From assembly GCF_964204645.1 (NCBI RefSeq), contig NC_134035.1, positions 11,258,951-11,322,950 of the forward strand: DNA of 64,000 bases, in the 5' to 3' direction. This document shows positions 33,113 through 47,676 of this stretch, piece after piece (the stretch's first letter is position 1; every line of letters begins with the position of its first letter). Origin of the DNA: Tubulanus polymorphus. Its lineage: Eukaryota; Nemertea; Palaeonemertea; Tubulaniformes; Tubulanidae. Both the position numbers and the translations under genes were made by a program. The notes beneath the pieces are model-generated. The model made no database searches and was not told where the DNA came from. It saw only the letters and a list, made by a program, of their open reading frames with translations.

Positions 33113-36100
33113 TGCACCACCGTTTCTCTTTGGTTTACTGAAAAAGGAGTGGTATTTAAGAAGGGTGGAAAATGTGCAGACACGAAGTATTTCTTCTCCG
33201 AAATAAGGATAGAAAAAACCAGTAAGGTTGGAGGTCCTAGATGATATGACGATCGGGATAGTGATAGGCTGCATCCGTTCTCGACCTCATAGAGAGTTCA
33301 TATGGGCAATAGAGAGTGAAGTAGGTCTACGCTGCGCGCGCATCAAATTATCAGTTCATTTATTCCCAACACCCTGAAAATTCCATCAGCAACAAACTCG
33401 ACGAAATGAATTACATACGTGTCAATGTTGTAATAGAAGATTGGACGAAATTGCTAACAATTTACAATTATTTGTGACCTTGGAACGATTATTCGACGGT
33501 GTAAACTGTTGGGAGGGCTACGGCCAACATCGAGTACCGTAAGTAATAACATAACAACGTATAGCTATTTGTGTATACCGGCGTATGTGGATGACATCGG
33601 CCATGTTTAAACACGAGAGTTAATGAACAACTTCAGAAGGGACATCTAATTATGAATGAGAGGAGAGTATAATACCAGCGGCCACATCATTAGTTGACCA
33701 TTATATGCGCGAGTAAATAAAGCCAATGACAGGAAAGCAATCAGGAGATTATTAGTGTATACCTTCCTGGCATCGTTCAAAGCTTCCCGATCATCACATC
33801 CCACCCGGTGATGCCTGCTCTATGTAGAAGAGACAACGTAATTCAATCGTCCACAACTGGATTTTTTAGGGCTGTTGCCTGGTTTATCGTAAATCTAGTT
33901 GCTCAGGCATTTCAGCAGTCTTGTGATGAACTAAGTTTTAATCCTTGCAAAAGGTGAACATGAGCAACTCATGTTACGATCTAATCACCTATCGTTCCAT
34001 GCAGTTAACCTAGCCTATCTTACGAGTTTTCTTGGGCCAATCTGTTATTCTAATCACCACAGATGAGCTCAGGTAAATCCAATTTAATGTGGCTTCATTT
34101 AATTGGAACTCAACTGTAATAGTGGGGGGAGAGGTGTATGGACCTATTTCGTAAGAATAAAATCCACCTACATATGACCAGGAGATGATGAAGACTCATA
34201 AAGGCCGTAACTCGACTCGACTCGGTGAACTAAAGAAAAACATTGCAACTGATGTAAACATGTTTTTATGGTGTACAGCACACCACCAGACTCTTGGGAC
34301 TCCATCATTTTCTATTTTAGGACTAAAGCGTCATCGCGTAATCGACTTTTTAGACGAAATATTTCCAGGAAGTCGTTGTTCGTGTCATCATTTGTTTTTC
34401 GTTAGTAGCACCAGCGCAGACGGAGCAAAACACAAAACAATCTACAACAGACGCACCAACAACCATTACACACATTACAAGCAGATCAATCGGCGTTCGC
34501 TGAGTCCCCGTAGAAAATCTATTTTGCCACTGGAGACGCGCTTGAACTACTACACGACGAGTCGATCGAACGTTAGACAAATGCGATTATGCAAACGCCT
34601 GCCAGGCCCGGTGGGAGCGCGTCCTTCACCGTGAAATTGACCGACGATGCCATGCCCTCAAAGCGTGCGTGAACATCCATTCACACGCGTCTTTGATGAA
34701 GCAGAACGGTGTAGGCTTCTGATCAAACATATCTGATCTTCTTACGGCCGCGTTTTTATTGTTAACGCGGTTCATCGGAAGGTTTCGGCAACTTGAACTA
34801 CATCACCCTACGGGTGAACCGTACATCACAGGACATCACGCCCATTGATCCAGCATCTCCCAGGAGCAGCGAAGAAATCAATTTGTGAAAATCCTAAGAA
34901 AGAACCATTATCATAATGCAGTTCAGTCTACACCACTTGAACGGTACTCGAGGATGAACACAGCTCAAATATCGAATACCCTTCGGATATGCGGAAAATC
35001 AAATCTAACCTTCTCACAAATGCTCGTATTGCTTGTAGAGGTAGTAACACTTCAAAATTCCCGACAAGGACCTCCATACTGTGGTACCCCCTTACAATAT
35101 TGGACTGTAGCATAATGCGCTGTACTAAGGAACTCTGGACCTTCCCCTGTCTGCACTTTCTACGCAACCATTTTGTGCCCAAGGTGGAGTTTCCAGAGAT
35201 TGGCAAAGACAGTACTGATATTGCATTTCACTTAGCCTTGGCTCCGTCCAAGAGGCCTCTCTCACTTAGAACTGTCTAGACCGCAAAGTTTATTAAACAG
35301 ACTCCGTGTGCGATAACGCTATTTGTGAGTGGATCATTACTTTATTTATCAGTTTCGCTAATTGAGAATTAGACTAATCGACTTTTATCTTTAACCTCTG
35401 GTCACCGATGACTCGTACCAGTCACAGGACCTCACACGTTCAGCCGGCAGAATCCCTTCGCCACTCTGACAAACATAATCATCGCGGGCTAAACAACTTG
35501 GTGGTTTTTGTGTACATGTAATCATAACGATTGTACAAATCAGCAACAACTCCAGGCTGTACTTCATCTATTACACCTACATGTATTCAGTTGCCGTCAT
35601 CGTCATCATCATCCGAAAGAACTTTAAACTTAGTAACTGAAGAGCAAAGTCAATAGACCCAGGCATCCGTCCTCAGGCATACACATCTTACACAATCTAG
35701 AAACGATGGAATGCCAGTAAATACAGTAAAGACCCACCAGCTGTAGAGAGCAACAATTTTACATATGTGTAAATTAATTCAGAGAATTCATTAAATGTTT
35801 GGTATGTCTGGTGATGATATATTGTCTGTTGGCAATTGCTTCGTCAACAAGTGGTTCTTTTTTCAGTCGATTCTTCACTGATTGTAGCCGCATATTTGCC
35901 ATGTCAGATATAGGAAGCGCGGAGAGGAATGACAGTGTATCGGGTGTATCAGTGTATCGGTATCGCCGCGGAGCAAATATTTATCAAGAACAACGATGAC
36001 TATTGCAAAAATTTTATGAATGACGCTATGCCGGGTACGCGCGCGTGCCTCGACCATGTTTGGGCTTTCTACGGCGTAAACAGAAAGTAAACAGAAAATG

Positions 36101-36936
36101 CCTCTGTTTACTAAATATCTGAATGGAAAAAAAATTGAAGCGCGCAATCATATTTTGAACGGGCACAGTGCTGATATAGATGTACATCAGCACTGCGCAT
36201 TCCTGAGATATGCAAAACGTGGGCCATTGCCCGACCTGAAACATATACCGGTACACTACACATATATATGAACATTTTAAAAAGAGCAACAACACCGAAT
36301 ACGTATTCGAAAAACACTCGTTCGAAGTGAAGTACGCAGCAAAATATTCATCACGTTTCAATTATTAGGCACAAAGATCCTTATGAATAACTAAGTCAAT
36401 ACATGTTCCGATATATGGTAGAAAATACATAATACAATATATATATATATATACATGGCCGGCCTATATATGTATGTGGTATGGTCTTCCGGTGATTAGA
36501 TTCTTTTTTGAAAATAACATCATAGCTCGGAGTAATTGTCAAGAAAAATAACTCTCCAAGATCCGAGGTAAAGGAGAAACCGAGGATAAAAGGCTCTCTG
36601 CTAAAGAAGACAATTTTTTCAACTGATAACGCGAAGGCATTTCTCTCGTCGTCCGCTCAGCAGCGGAGATTGAGCTTTTTTCCGATCGTGTATCTTGCCC
36701 GTCGTCGTGGCAGCCGACGGCTAATTCCCGATCTCGAGTTATATCCGTAAAACAAGTTTACATTGATGAAAAGCTGTTGTTAATGCAATTTCATTTTTCC
36801 AAAACTTCGCCGACAATTAGATTATTGACATCATTTCATTCCCCGAGGGTCGAACCACGAGTAGACAACGCGTTAATCAACGAAGCCACAACCCCCGAAA
36901 TAAATCCAGTTATAAACCAACAACCACTATATATAC
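33113..36936. other. Gene-free stretch
   Basis: The plus frame at 34185-34634 (149 codons) overlaps an opposite-strand frame and shows no domain. CpG-retaining patches lie at about 34340-34690 and 36540-36740. A fragment near 36055-36110 (gggctttctacggcgtaaac) may be a remnant of the GGGAAACA family. Confidence 0.35.
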
Positions 36937-36938
36937 AT

Positions 36939-36991
<53 letters not shown>
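36937..36991. repeat. (AC/AT)n microsatellite
   Basis: A short tacacacac segment leads into a pure AT run of about 20 dinucleotides. Confidence 0.9.
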
Positions 36992-36994
<3 letters not shown>

Positions 36995-38599
36995 GCTAAA
37001 TATACATGTATATAGTTGTTTACTACAATTTTATGGTTATGTAATTAAAAAGATTAACCGAGGGCTAAAGAGAGACATCTGTAAACTGATAGCATTCTTC
37101 AAAGGTAGTAAATACTTAGATCCCCTCCTTGAAATGCTTTAATCGGCCGGACGAACATTTAAAAATTGAAAAAATGAAATGGCACAGGAAGGCAAAAAAC
37201 TGCCATAGTCTAGTATTAGTTTTTTCCAAAATAAATATTCACACTGTACGCAAGAGCTAGAGATAAGTCAACTCTCATAGAAACCTACAGTTTGTTTGGA
37301 TTTGAGATGTAACTGATCTCATATTGATAGCTTAGATAGAGATAAGTAGCTCGTAGCTTGTCTTTATAAAATATATGGCTAAAAATTCTCACCATCTACA
37401 TTTTGATCAAAAAGCTTGCGCTGGGCTTAAAGATGACATTTTCCGGTCGACCTCGACAGGCAAAAAGGTAGAAGTCTCACTTAAAACACCTTTGATGTGA
37501 TACACATTCAGAAGCTCGGTTTTCAGCATGAGCCTCATCACGTCCAAATAAAGGAATCTTTGGGGAAAGATTTCAGAAAAGAGCATTCAGGCCAAAAAAG
37601 TTAGTTATGGGACTGAAATTTCCCGTTTATGTTCATCGATTTAAACGATAAAATTCCGTCAATGCATCCGTCGATCACGCGACTATATCTGTACTTCGAT
37701 TTCCGATTTCAAAATAAAATCCCGTTTCGCTCCCGGCAGGTGCGGTGGGTTTGTAAGAGACACCAAATCATAACAAATCAAACCGAATCTACCGATCAAA
37801 AAAATTACGGGGACAATCCCTATTTCAAGATCAAAAGTGATGTTAAGAAGATTTTTAATTGTGAAACAGTTCCGGATAGAATGCGATTATGAAAGACTTC
37901 TTCGCGATTGTTTACGAACAGTAGTGGAGTGTACCAACGACAGACAGCTTCCGGCGGCACAGATCACCTGACTCATAGTTGAAAAATCACTCAATATCAC
38001 TATAGTAACCATTTGAAATATCTGATTACAGTCGAGTAATTGTCGGCGAAATGATTCCAACGTATATTGTTACAAGAGTCACCTTTATATACTAAACTCT
38101 TCATTCGGATCTTGCGCTTGAAGCAGATTTAACATCTTCAAAAATTTTCAATATCTTCTTCGCTTTATAAAATGCACCTTAACACTCAAACAAGATCTAC
38201 AACTTTTTTCATACAAGGCATAGAATCAACTGTAACTAAGGAACTGCTTAATCAGCGTCGAGTTTCAATTCGGAACTTTCCTTTGATTCTATTGAGGTAC
38301 ACTGTGGCAAGTGAGGATTGTGTGAAGATCCACCAGGTATCCTAGTGGTTATTCGCGCTTCAATTTCTACTACATTTTGAATCAAGTTTGTAAATTTTTC
38401 ACTACAAAAACTTAAAATAACTTGACTTGATTTATCAATTCTCAGTGAAATAAATACTGTACACTGAGCGGGGAAAATCTATTCGACTTGTGAGATAATA
38501 TTCGCATTTGGGAGCCTGAAAATTCAGTTCAAATGTGAACTTGAACTTTTTGAATGAAATAATTTGCAATATGCAAAGAAACTTTGTATAGATGGGTTT
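36992..38599. other. Gene-free stretch
   Basis: Only short frames without domains (for example 37629-37892). No inverted or tandem repeat recognised. Confidence 0.35.
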
Positions 38600-38660
38600 C
38601 AGTCTGATGGCTTAAGAGTCAAGGGCACTAACCACTAGTCCATAGCGACGGTCAACTGAG
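38596..38660 (-). mobile_element. tRNA-like fragment, possible SINE head
   Basis: On the minus strand the sequence reads GGACTAGTGGTTAGTGC followed by CTTGACTCTTAAGCC, similar to a tRNA D-arm/A box and anticodon arm. The T-arm/B box is degenerate (gactgaaacc). Probably a decayed tRNA-derived element and not a functional tRNA. Confidence 0.3.
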
Positions 38661-41600
38661 TGTATAGTTGCGCCATCTAGTGTGAGCCGGTGCCTAATTG
38701 CTCAACTCTTTACCATTGACCAGATTTTCATGTCCAGATTTCTTAGAACTCGGAAAGAAATTTGGCGACTTTTTAGTTGAAATAGCCTGTATCTCGTCAG
38801 TATTAATGTATAAATTTCATGTCTAGCGTTACTGTCTGTATATATACGACTACGGAATACGGGAAATAACTGATAGATATGAAATAAGATCGACTCGAAT
38901 CAGTGAATCATTACGCGAGAGAGATTGAAATTTCAGATCACATCAGGGATGTCGTGCCGTCGTTTATAAACCTCGTAGGACGGTACATACACGAGTAAAC
39001 CCGGTCGAAATCATTAGCCCTTAAGGCATGGTCAATAATTTTCTATTACGGAAACCATGCAGCGGCGCAGTATTTTTTTCGAACAGCCCTGCAGATTACA
39101 TTCTTAAGAGTTCTTGCTAGTTATCAATATGTGGCTAAAATAAGCCGTTTCGGGATTTCTGTTTCAGGCTTTGGTAATCCAATCGTCAAGTGCGATATTC
39201 ATTCTTGTTCTTGATTATAATTTGTTGGCATAATTGGCTGAAAGATATTTTTGCCTGTAGCCATTATGTGGTTAGATAGGGTTTTGGTTTCCAGAGGTTT
39301 AGACTCATAATTTGATACATATCCCCTTGGAAATCTAATCTTTTCTAAAAAATTACTAATGCCAAAAGGGAACAGAACTTGCTTTATCCAAGGAATACCA
39401 TTCCGTTTCTTCTAAACCCCCTTTCAATTTTCCTAGATTCGCTCCAGCTTACAAATGCGCATTGAAGATTAAGAGATTCTTGCAAGTCAAAAAGTGCCAC
39501 CAAATGTATCAAAATGCGCATAAACTCGAGTTTAGAGATACTGTTGGTGGTGATTGCGGTAAACAGGCGGACATCTTGATTACTCAAAGCTGACAGGCCC
39601 AACATTAATGCATTTACCGCTATATCAAATGTAGAATCTATAACAAAGAGATAACCTAAATGAATAGTGAGCCTTTTATGAGTGACTATAAAGTTAATCT
39701 CGATCGGATCAAAACGTTCGCTTAACTTCTCGAATCTACAAGTATCAACCGATCCGCCGCCAACGTTCTGCAGCTAAAAGGCCCCATAAGTCTTCTTTAT
39801 GTTGATGGTAGAATCCTTACGCCTTCCGAAACATCAAACGCATCCGTCGCTAGTTTAATGTTTGCTTCGGGAAGCTTATTAGATGGCGTACGGGGATCTG
39901 CTAGCGTTTCAGGGATTTCAATAGGGTCGTAAGCAATAAATTCGGATTCTCCGTTCGTCGTCGTTCGGCGGCGACATCAAAAACGCCACCGACTTCAAAA
40001 CAACGAAAAAAGTTTCCCCGTTCACTTTCGAACGGACTGAATGAACGTTTTTTATCGGTTCGTTCGTAATTCCGACTAAGCTCGAACGCTATATACGAAA
40101 GCCTGGGAAATCTGGGAAAATGACATTTCATTCGCACTTAAAACTGATTGCGTATATTTACGCATCTCAATAAATCAGATAGAAGCTTCAGCTAGACAAA
40201 TACCTTCGGGTCAAAGCGATTTGGCGATAATTACGGCCGAATAAAATATATACATATTACGCCATTTGAATGACACGACGGGTACCCCGTACATCAGTCA
40301 CTATCGCTCGCATTTATTGTTACGATAAATAGCGTAAATGTAAACTTTTGCGGGATTGTTTTAATTCGGTGGTTCGCCGCGAGCTTGGGAAAATAATTAC
40401 GATCGTCGTAAACCACAACTGAACACACACACACAGAAACACAAACAAAACATGCATTTGTTATAGTTCTGTTTTTTCATAACTCCACGCAGGAAAGATA
40501 GATGTTCTCGATGTTGGACAAAGTTTGAAGTTCGTAGGAAACAATTTGTTGATAACTTTAGAACACTGAGACAATTTTGGTCCGGATCGGGCCCTAGTCA
40601 CATTTGGCCTATGCCTAAACAGAGAGCATGTTCATTTGAAATCACTCAGTAAGTCATTTTAGAACCAGTTTTAGCATTTACACAATAATTCAATCTATGC
40701 TAAGATTTGGGTCAGGCCTAGATGGCACCTGGTCTGGTGATTTTGGTTGAAACATTTGACCCCTGTGAACAGAATCAGAACCATCTAGCATCAGCGTAAC
40801 CAATCGGCCTGGGCCTAGCCAAACATAAATTTGACTTAAGTCAAATTTGCTCGAATGTGATCCGGTTTTAGGACTTATCCAGGGTAACCTTTATCTGGTC
40901 ACTGGAAGTTTGCTGAACTGAAATTCTCATGCATGTTAGAATTTTGAATTGAGATGTAATGCTTTCACTGAAATCATGGAGTAGCATCAAAATAGAATCG
41001 CAAAAGATGGCAATGAATGAGAAACATGAGAGTAAAGTATGATAGCATTCAGTTCTCCGAGACCCTAAACACCTTATCTATCTGAATAAATGAAAAAATC
41101 TAATCGTAGTAAGTTATCCGACATTCATTCATGTTTAGAAGTGAATCCAGCTTTTGAATATCTAATTCCAATTGAGAATTCTCACGAGCGTCGGCGACGA
41201 TGAAATCACATCGCGCCCGTCACAAATCGAATCAAATCCGATCAGAAAAACGAATCAACAAATTGGATAAACACCGAATCTGCACTCGGGGATTCAGTCT
41301 CTGAAGAGACGCCATCGTCGTTGGTATAAGCTGCTTACGATGATGATTAATAGAAAGAATTCAAGGTTCAACAAAAAATTGAATTTGCCAAAAGAAACAG
41401 TGAAAATTCTTTGAAAGGAATTGCGATATACTACAGTTTACGTTCCTCGAATGGTTCTTTGAACATTAAAATAAGTGAAATTTTTTATTGAAAAATCAAA
41501 ATCCGAATCAAGCAAGTTCTACTGTAGTCAAGTGGTCGGAGCTAATAATTGAAGGCACTATAATTCTGGCCATCTTGGAACTAGATTTGTACCATCTACA

Positions 41601-43316
41601 ACTATTTTCAGACTACAGTTGCAATTAACTGATACTTGGTTTTGTTTAGTTTGCAAACAGTCGCCTCACTACGGAAAAGAGTTAAACGCAACCGACAATT
41701 GTAGAACTCAGGTCCTAATTTTTATCTAATCTAGACGCTATTCACCGGTCGTCACATACTCAAGTACGATGATTCTTGATTCGGGTTTCTGCGCACTGTA
41801 TAATCCAGATTCCATAGGTTTCGCCATACGTAAGCTAAATCTCATCACGAGAGCGAGGAGGAGGATGTGTGAATGAATAAAAATACAGCAGTGATGAATA
41901 AATAATTACAGCCAGTAGTATGGCGCTCTCTCTCCTCTCTCTCTCTCCTCTCAGTCTCTCTCTCTCCTCTCTCCCTCTCTCTCTCTATCTCCCCGAAACA
42001 ACACTACGTCTTTTTTCTTCATCATTTCATCCCGAGGAAAAATCATCTTTTCCGCCACGCCAATTACCATACGGGCGAAAATAAGACGAGGCCGCGTGCC
42101 ACTTTACCATTAGCGAGATTACAGACCAGTGGTTAATTGGCGCCGCATAACATCTAAAAAAAACCATGTCATCATATCTCGTGGTACGGCGTTGTGATGA
42201 ACTGCAGAATGGGCTTATTACGCGACAACGTCGTGCATCCATCTACTCACGAGCATCAAAGATTGCGCGCATCGAAATCGAGATGTTACGATTCATAAGC
42301 CGCGATTGTATAAACGTTTTGACCAAAATTGACCCAAGCCAGATTGGTCCATGCTAAATGGGTACGACGTGTATGTTTGACATGGGCCAAATTTGCACCA
42401 GGTCCATGACAAAATTTTAGTGTGGGTCAAATCATTCCATGCGGAGCCTAAAACTGGTTCTCGAAGTTACTCACATCATTTACCACAACATTGTTTTAAT
42501 AGTATTTTAAAATCTAGTGTGTTGGTTTCCATAGACATTTTCAAAAAACTGATTTGTTTTTTGAAAATGAGGTTTCCTAAATACATTCCTGAATATATAC
42601 ATTATTCTTAAAATGCTACTGAAACACTTTATTAACCAACCCCTGTGTAGGTTTTAAAAAGTCAATTGATTTTCCTTTCTATTTTGAATCCTCAAGCTCA
42701 TTGACCACTCAGGCAGGCGCAATAAACACTCGATCACATCCTAAGTACGAAGCAGTGATCTTCGAGTGTACTCAGTAGCTGAACCTGCAGCTGCACTCAA
42801 TGACCACCACGACGATCATCAATTCATTCTTGATTCACCGTGGATTACGGATTCATCCAGGAATTCCTCCTCCGCGCACACGGCGCGATAAAACAAACGT
42901 AAAATTGACGACTTAATTTCTGAGAACGCGCGTGACAATGTACGACTGTGGAGACAGCTGAGAGTACGGAGCTGTTCGGGGCAGATGTGACCACGCTGCT
43001 CCGACGCCTGCAGGGAAGGGTGATCCGTACATTATGGTTTAATCATCATACACCGATAGATAATTCAGCTGCGGTTTAAACCTTAAAAGGTATGAATCCA
43101 TCGCGGCATGCAAACATCGTGTCATTATGACCATACAACAGCTTCAACCAATCGGTTTAATACCTTCCTGTGTGAAGATCAAAGCATCCGCATTAGTAGT
43201 TGAATAAAACACTCTGACCGTGTTAACTGTAGATGAATACATAAGTCCCACAATAGAATTTTATGTGATGAAATTTATCAAAATGAAACTAGAACTAGAA
43301 CTCAGCTGTTGACTAA
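38661..43316. other. Gene-free stretch
   Basis: CpG-rich blocks lie at about 39730-40400 and 41180-41340. A minus-strand segment near 40280-40413 vaguely resembles ephrin exon B but carries a stop. Fragments of the AGCCGCGATCACA MITE family (gggccaaatttgcacc) lie around 42318-42440. Confidence 0.35.
41926..41994. repeat. CT-rich simple repeat
   Basis: Imperfect (CT)n/(CTC)n tract with interruptions. Confidence 0.85.
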
Positions 43317-43643
43317 AGCCTAGCGCACATCGACAGTGCGATTGGAGACAACTAGTTGCAAGGCAGTTTTCGGCGCATGAGAGGAACTGGCTGGATACGA
43401 TCAGTTGCTTGAACGTGTCGATCTATCTCCAGTTCTAGCCAGTTGCCCATGTTCTACTTTTGAGCAACTGGTTGTACTCAATCGCAGTCATATCCGCTGA
43501 TGTGCGCGCTCTGGATCTTGACGATCGACACGCGCCATGTAGTTGCTGCAACTGACCGGTTGTAACTAGATTTCGATGTGCGCGGGGTAATCGTTCGGTA
43601 GCAACTAGTTGTCTCCAATCGGAGTGTCGATGTGCGCTAGGCT
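43317..43643. mobile_element. MITE with AGCCTAGCGCACATCGACA ends and TAA duplication
   Basis: 327 bp. Left end AGCCTAGCGCACATCGACA; the reverse complement of the right end starts with the same 19 bases. Both continue into ATTGGAGACAACTAGTTGC, giving inverted repeats of about 45 bp with few differences. TAA flanks both ends (43314-43316 and 43644-43646). A 3-bp TWA duplication is typical of PIF/Harbinger. The interior is noncoding with further GCAACTGGTTG-type palindromic words. Confidence 0.8.
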
Positions 43644-44435
43644 TAACAGCTACCATCGGGTGGAATGACCAGAAACAGTAGTATCAAAGCATATAAAGTT
43701 ACAGGACATTAACAGAAGCTATGCGTGTCAGAACTAAAATTTACAGAACTAGCAATAAAAACAAAGTGAAATGTTGTGGTTTCATCTTGATAAATTCTAT
43801 CACATAATTTCTATTGTAGGACTCCTTCATTCCGCATCCACACTTTTGTTGTCTCGAATCCGCTATAACAACTCTGAAGGTTTAGACCAGTGAATGAATG
43901 AAGATGTGTTTCAGTGCATGTCACCCGAGTGATGTAACAAGGTCATCATTGATTGAGGGGCTAGTGACGCACTACTCAGTTTGGAGTACGATACCCCACA
44001 CGAGGAATCTTCAACGAGAATCTTAAAGAAACTGCTAATTATCATAATACTCAATTAATTGGAGATGAATAGTTATAGGTATTCAATCGATAACATCGAT
44101 ACTGAGTTTGATGATTGTCTCGCGCATTCACTTGTGATATATAAGACCCCCTGAGAATGAATAACGTTCATTTACTCTCGTTTTGTGAAACTGTGAGGGA
44201 TTGAGTTGAATGAAGAATTGACGGTCACTGCAACCAGCAGACAATACAGTTTACACCAATCAAGGTTGGGGTGACCAACAGCCCAAGGACAGATTCCAAT
44301 GCAGCTTTCACACAGGATTTGAGGAGGATATATGGGTGTCTTCGAAGCCAGTTCAAAGAATGTGCATTTTTATAATAAACCAGGGGACTTTGCCCCAGAG
44401 CCCTACAAAACTCTGAGCTTAAGGTCTTTGCCCCA

Positions 44436-44655
44436 AGTGCCCCAGAAGACTAGTCCGTGCCAAATTTTGCCTGGAACAACTGTTCACACAGGTGCCAAGC
44501 CCATGCTGACCAAAAACGTCGGACCAAGCCCATCGTTTAGTATTGGGTGGTTTACACGTGAACGCGCTCTCTAAATAGGCACGGGCCAAATTTGACTCAG
44601 GGCCTGATCCGTGCCAATTTAGTCATTTCCGAAATCGTGTGATCGCGCCATTAGA
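44436..44655. mobile_element. Diverged AGCCGCGATCACA-family MITE fragment
   Basis: Contains GCACGGGCCAAATTTGACTC, CCTGATCCGTGCCAATTTAG and GTGTGATCGCGCCA, the right-hand blocks of the family. The left end is not clear, so the boundary is approximate. Confidence 0.45.
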
Positions 44656-44903
44656 TTAGTTGTACTAGTAAATTCAGAAGGCTTCCTGAGCTTTGCCAAG
44701 AAAAACCGAATTATGTTCTTCAGTATGATAGACGTACAGAGCACCCTTCGCGACAACTGCACCTTTCTGATTATAAATATGCATGATTCGAGATTACGAA
44801 CGACAAAGACTTCGCTTCTCGAAGTCACGTGTGGTGAAGTACGGGGGACACCAACGGGGATTCAATGTACAACGCTTTTCTATGAAATTAAACTAATCCC
44901 TTA

Positions 44904-45075
<172 letters not shown>

Positions 45076-45108
<33 letters not shown>

Positions 45109-45194
45109 GGTGCGACTTTACTTACGATGAGAAATTGACGATTGTCATTTTCTCAGTATCAGTTATAACACATATATAGATATATACAGATATT

Positions 45195-45241
<47 letters not shown>
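45076..45241. repeat. Further (AT)n tracts beside the palindrome
   Basis: AT runs at about 45076-45105 and 45197-45241, separated by roughly 90 bp of unique sequence. With the palindrome they make an AT-microsatellite cluster of about 340 bp. Confidence 0.9.
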
Positions 45242-45244
<3 letters not shown>

Positions 45245-47676
45245 ATGAGGTGTCATTAGTAATTCGTATTTCGACCCCGAAGTCTACCACCGATCATCGT
45301 AATAGTGCTCATACATTACAGCCTCTATACAGCGACATGATATAATTATGATGAATAGCGTTGTTTCATTATATCAGTTCGTCTTTTTTCGAAAACAAAA
45401 AAAATTTCAGTCCCGATTCTAAGTAGCGTTGCGTATAGCGGTCTGCGCTATGACTGTCGTGTTTTTTACCACATCGTCGCGTCGAATAAATCATCGCCCT
45501 CGAAAAAAAAACCTAATGCGTTTGAATCGCGAATGAAACTCGGGCGAGGCTTTCACAGTCAGCGTGATTGAAATTTTCCAGAAATAATGAACAAAAACTC
45601 TATTCACTGCATTCACGACCAAATAAGGCGCGCGATAACTCGCAATCTGTGACCATTAATGATGAAATTATGTTTTCACGTTCGCCATTGATTTAAATAC
45701 GAATCACGCATAAATTGATGATGACAAAAACCGATGAGTTTTTCTCTTTCAAAAGGTAAAACCGCGTTTGCGTCATGCATGTTATTTTCCCTGACTTGAT
45801 CTGCTAAGAATCCAATTGATTAACAGTGTCACATATGTAAGACATAGACGTTTGATATTATGCGTGATCTAGCAATCTCTAGCAACTCATTTCCCTGACA
45901 ATTAGCTTTCTCACAAAAATTCTGACTTTTCCCTTACTTTTTCTTAAAAAAGAAAATTCCGTGACCTGTCTCTGTTTCCAGGTATATGGCCGCCCTGTCA
46001 TAGTTAACGAGCGGTTTTTGAATCGGACTCGTGACTCGAATTCCTGAAAATTATCTCTCATTTATCAACGCCGATAGAGTTTAAAAATACGTCAGAAAAA
46101 AAAAACAACAGCCTCGGGGCCGAAAGAACGCGATCGTATTGAAGCATTGATCGTCGTACAAAATATCGCTGAATCAAAACAAAATGAAAAAGGAATGTTT
46201 TCTTTTATCGTCATCTGTCACGTTAATTCCCATCGAAATGAAAGCAAATCACCCGCTTTTATGGAGTACATTATACGAATACAACTCAAAAGTTTTGATC
46301 TTCAAACCGACAATGAGCGATATGGTTATAAAGAGTTCTAAATAGTCTTCTTCTAAAGACTAGGTAGCTGTAATTTATGGTCATAATATACGACAAATAT
46401 GTTATCTTTTGTTAGTGGTTCTTTCCTAAACGCTACAATGACAAAGTCGGTAAAAATACACTGGGTTTCATAATCAAGGAAATATGATGATTATGCCAAA
46501 TTTTGTCGTGGATTTTCATTAGCGTTTAAGGGTAGATAACTAAAAACGTTTGATTTGTTTAATTAAAACCTTTTTAAGTATTTTATTTGAGGTTTTTTGT
46601 CCGAGGGTTTTGAGGAACTGTAGGAACCCTTTTAGATAACCTCCTGTAGCTGATGTCGTTTAATGAATCCTTGTAAAGTATAAGAGTATTAAAGCAATAA
46701 AGCAGACACAAGTCCAGAGAGGTTATTCCCACCCTAAAGATAACTGTGTAAGTATTTTGTATATGTATTGATGAAGAGTCTCTGTGAAGTTATGATACTG
46801 AAAAGCCAAAATACACAACGACACATCGACTATACAAACTGAAATATGCTTGTAAACCGGTGCTGGTGCTCGATGTTGGTACCACGGTGTCTACTGTCAT
46901 TAGTCAAGTGTTCGTTGAAATACTCTCAAGTTCAACTTCAACACCGTTGACAAAGAACCATTGTCGAGAAATGTTTCATCGCCAGACCGACCGACCTGTT
47001 TGTCTATCTGCGCTCCTGTTTATAGTCAAGTATTAATTTCTAATGGTAGCGCCATCAATAAAGATCAACCAATCGTGAAAACCCGCGAATCATCAAAACC
47101 TCATAAAAACTCTAGTGATGATGATCGGTGAACCAATGTGTGAAGTGCCCCGCATTTTCCTGACATCTTCCCAGTTAGACAACGGACTCGAAACAAGGTC
47201 CTCTTTAGACAAAATGGCCTACCTCAATCAAAGATTATGAAACTTTAACATAGAGCAATAACGACATTTTAATTCAATCATACTTTCCAATTGAAAAGTA
47301 CTCAGATCTAAGTAAGACCCTATGTATCGCTAAGATATGCCTAATGAGAGCCTGCCTATGTTCTTAGCAGTTCGAATGACACATCAAAGAATATAGCCTA
47401 CCAATAGTTTGCCATTGTTCTACTCCCCCAGTGTAGTTCTTCAAAAAGACACTCTAGAAACCATGAACTTTCATGCAGCGGAGTGATTGGAAAAGTTGAA
47501 CGTACAAGATAAAGTATCACAATGTTCGAGGTGGAAGTGTATAATCAATCCTTTTCACATATCCCTAATATAAATTAGGATCAAACCATTCCCCGTAAAG
47601 CCATAAAGGATCAATGTTGATATGGGATACGAGCGGCTTCGAAGTCTTTATCATCGACCTCAAAGAGTCGACTCAC
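45242..47676. other. Gene-free stretch
   Basis: A CpG-retaining block lies at about 45430-45780. No exon or repeat family could be supported in the rest. Confidence 0.35.

Noticed and set aside
34185-34634. 149-codon plus-strand frame
   Set aside because: Basic, low-similarity composition, overlapped by an opposite frame, no domain or splice context.
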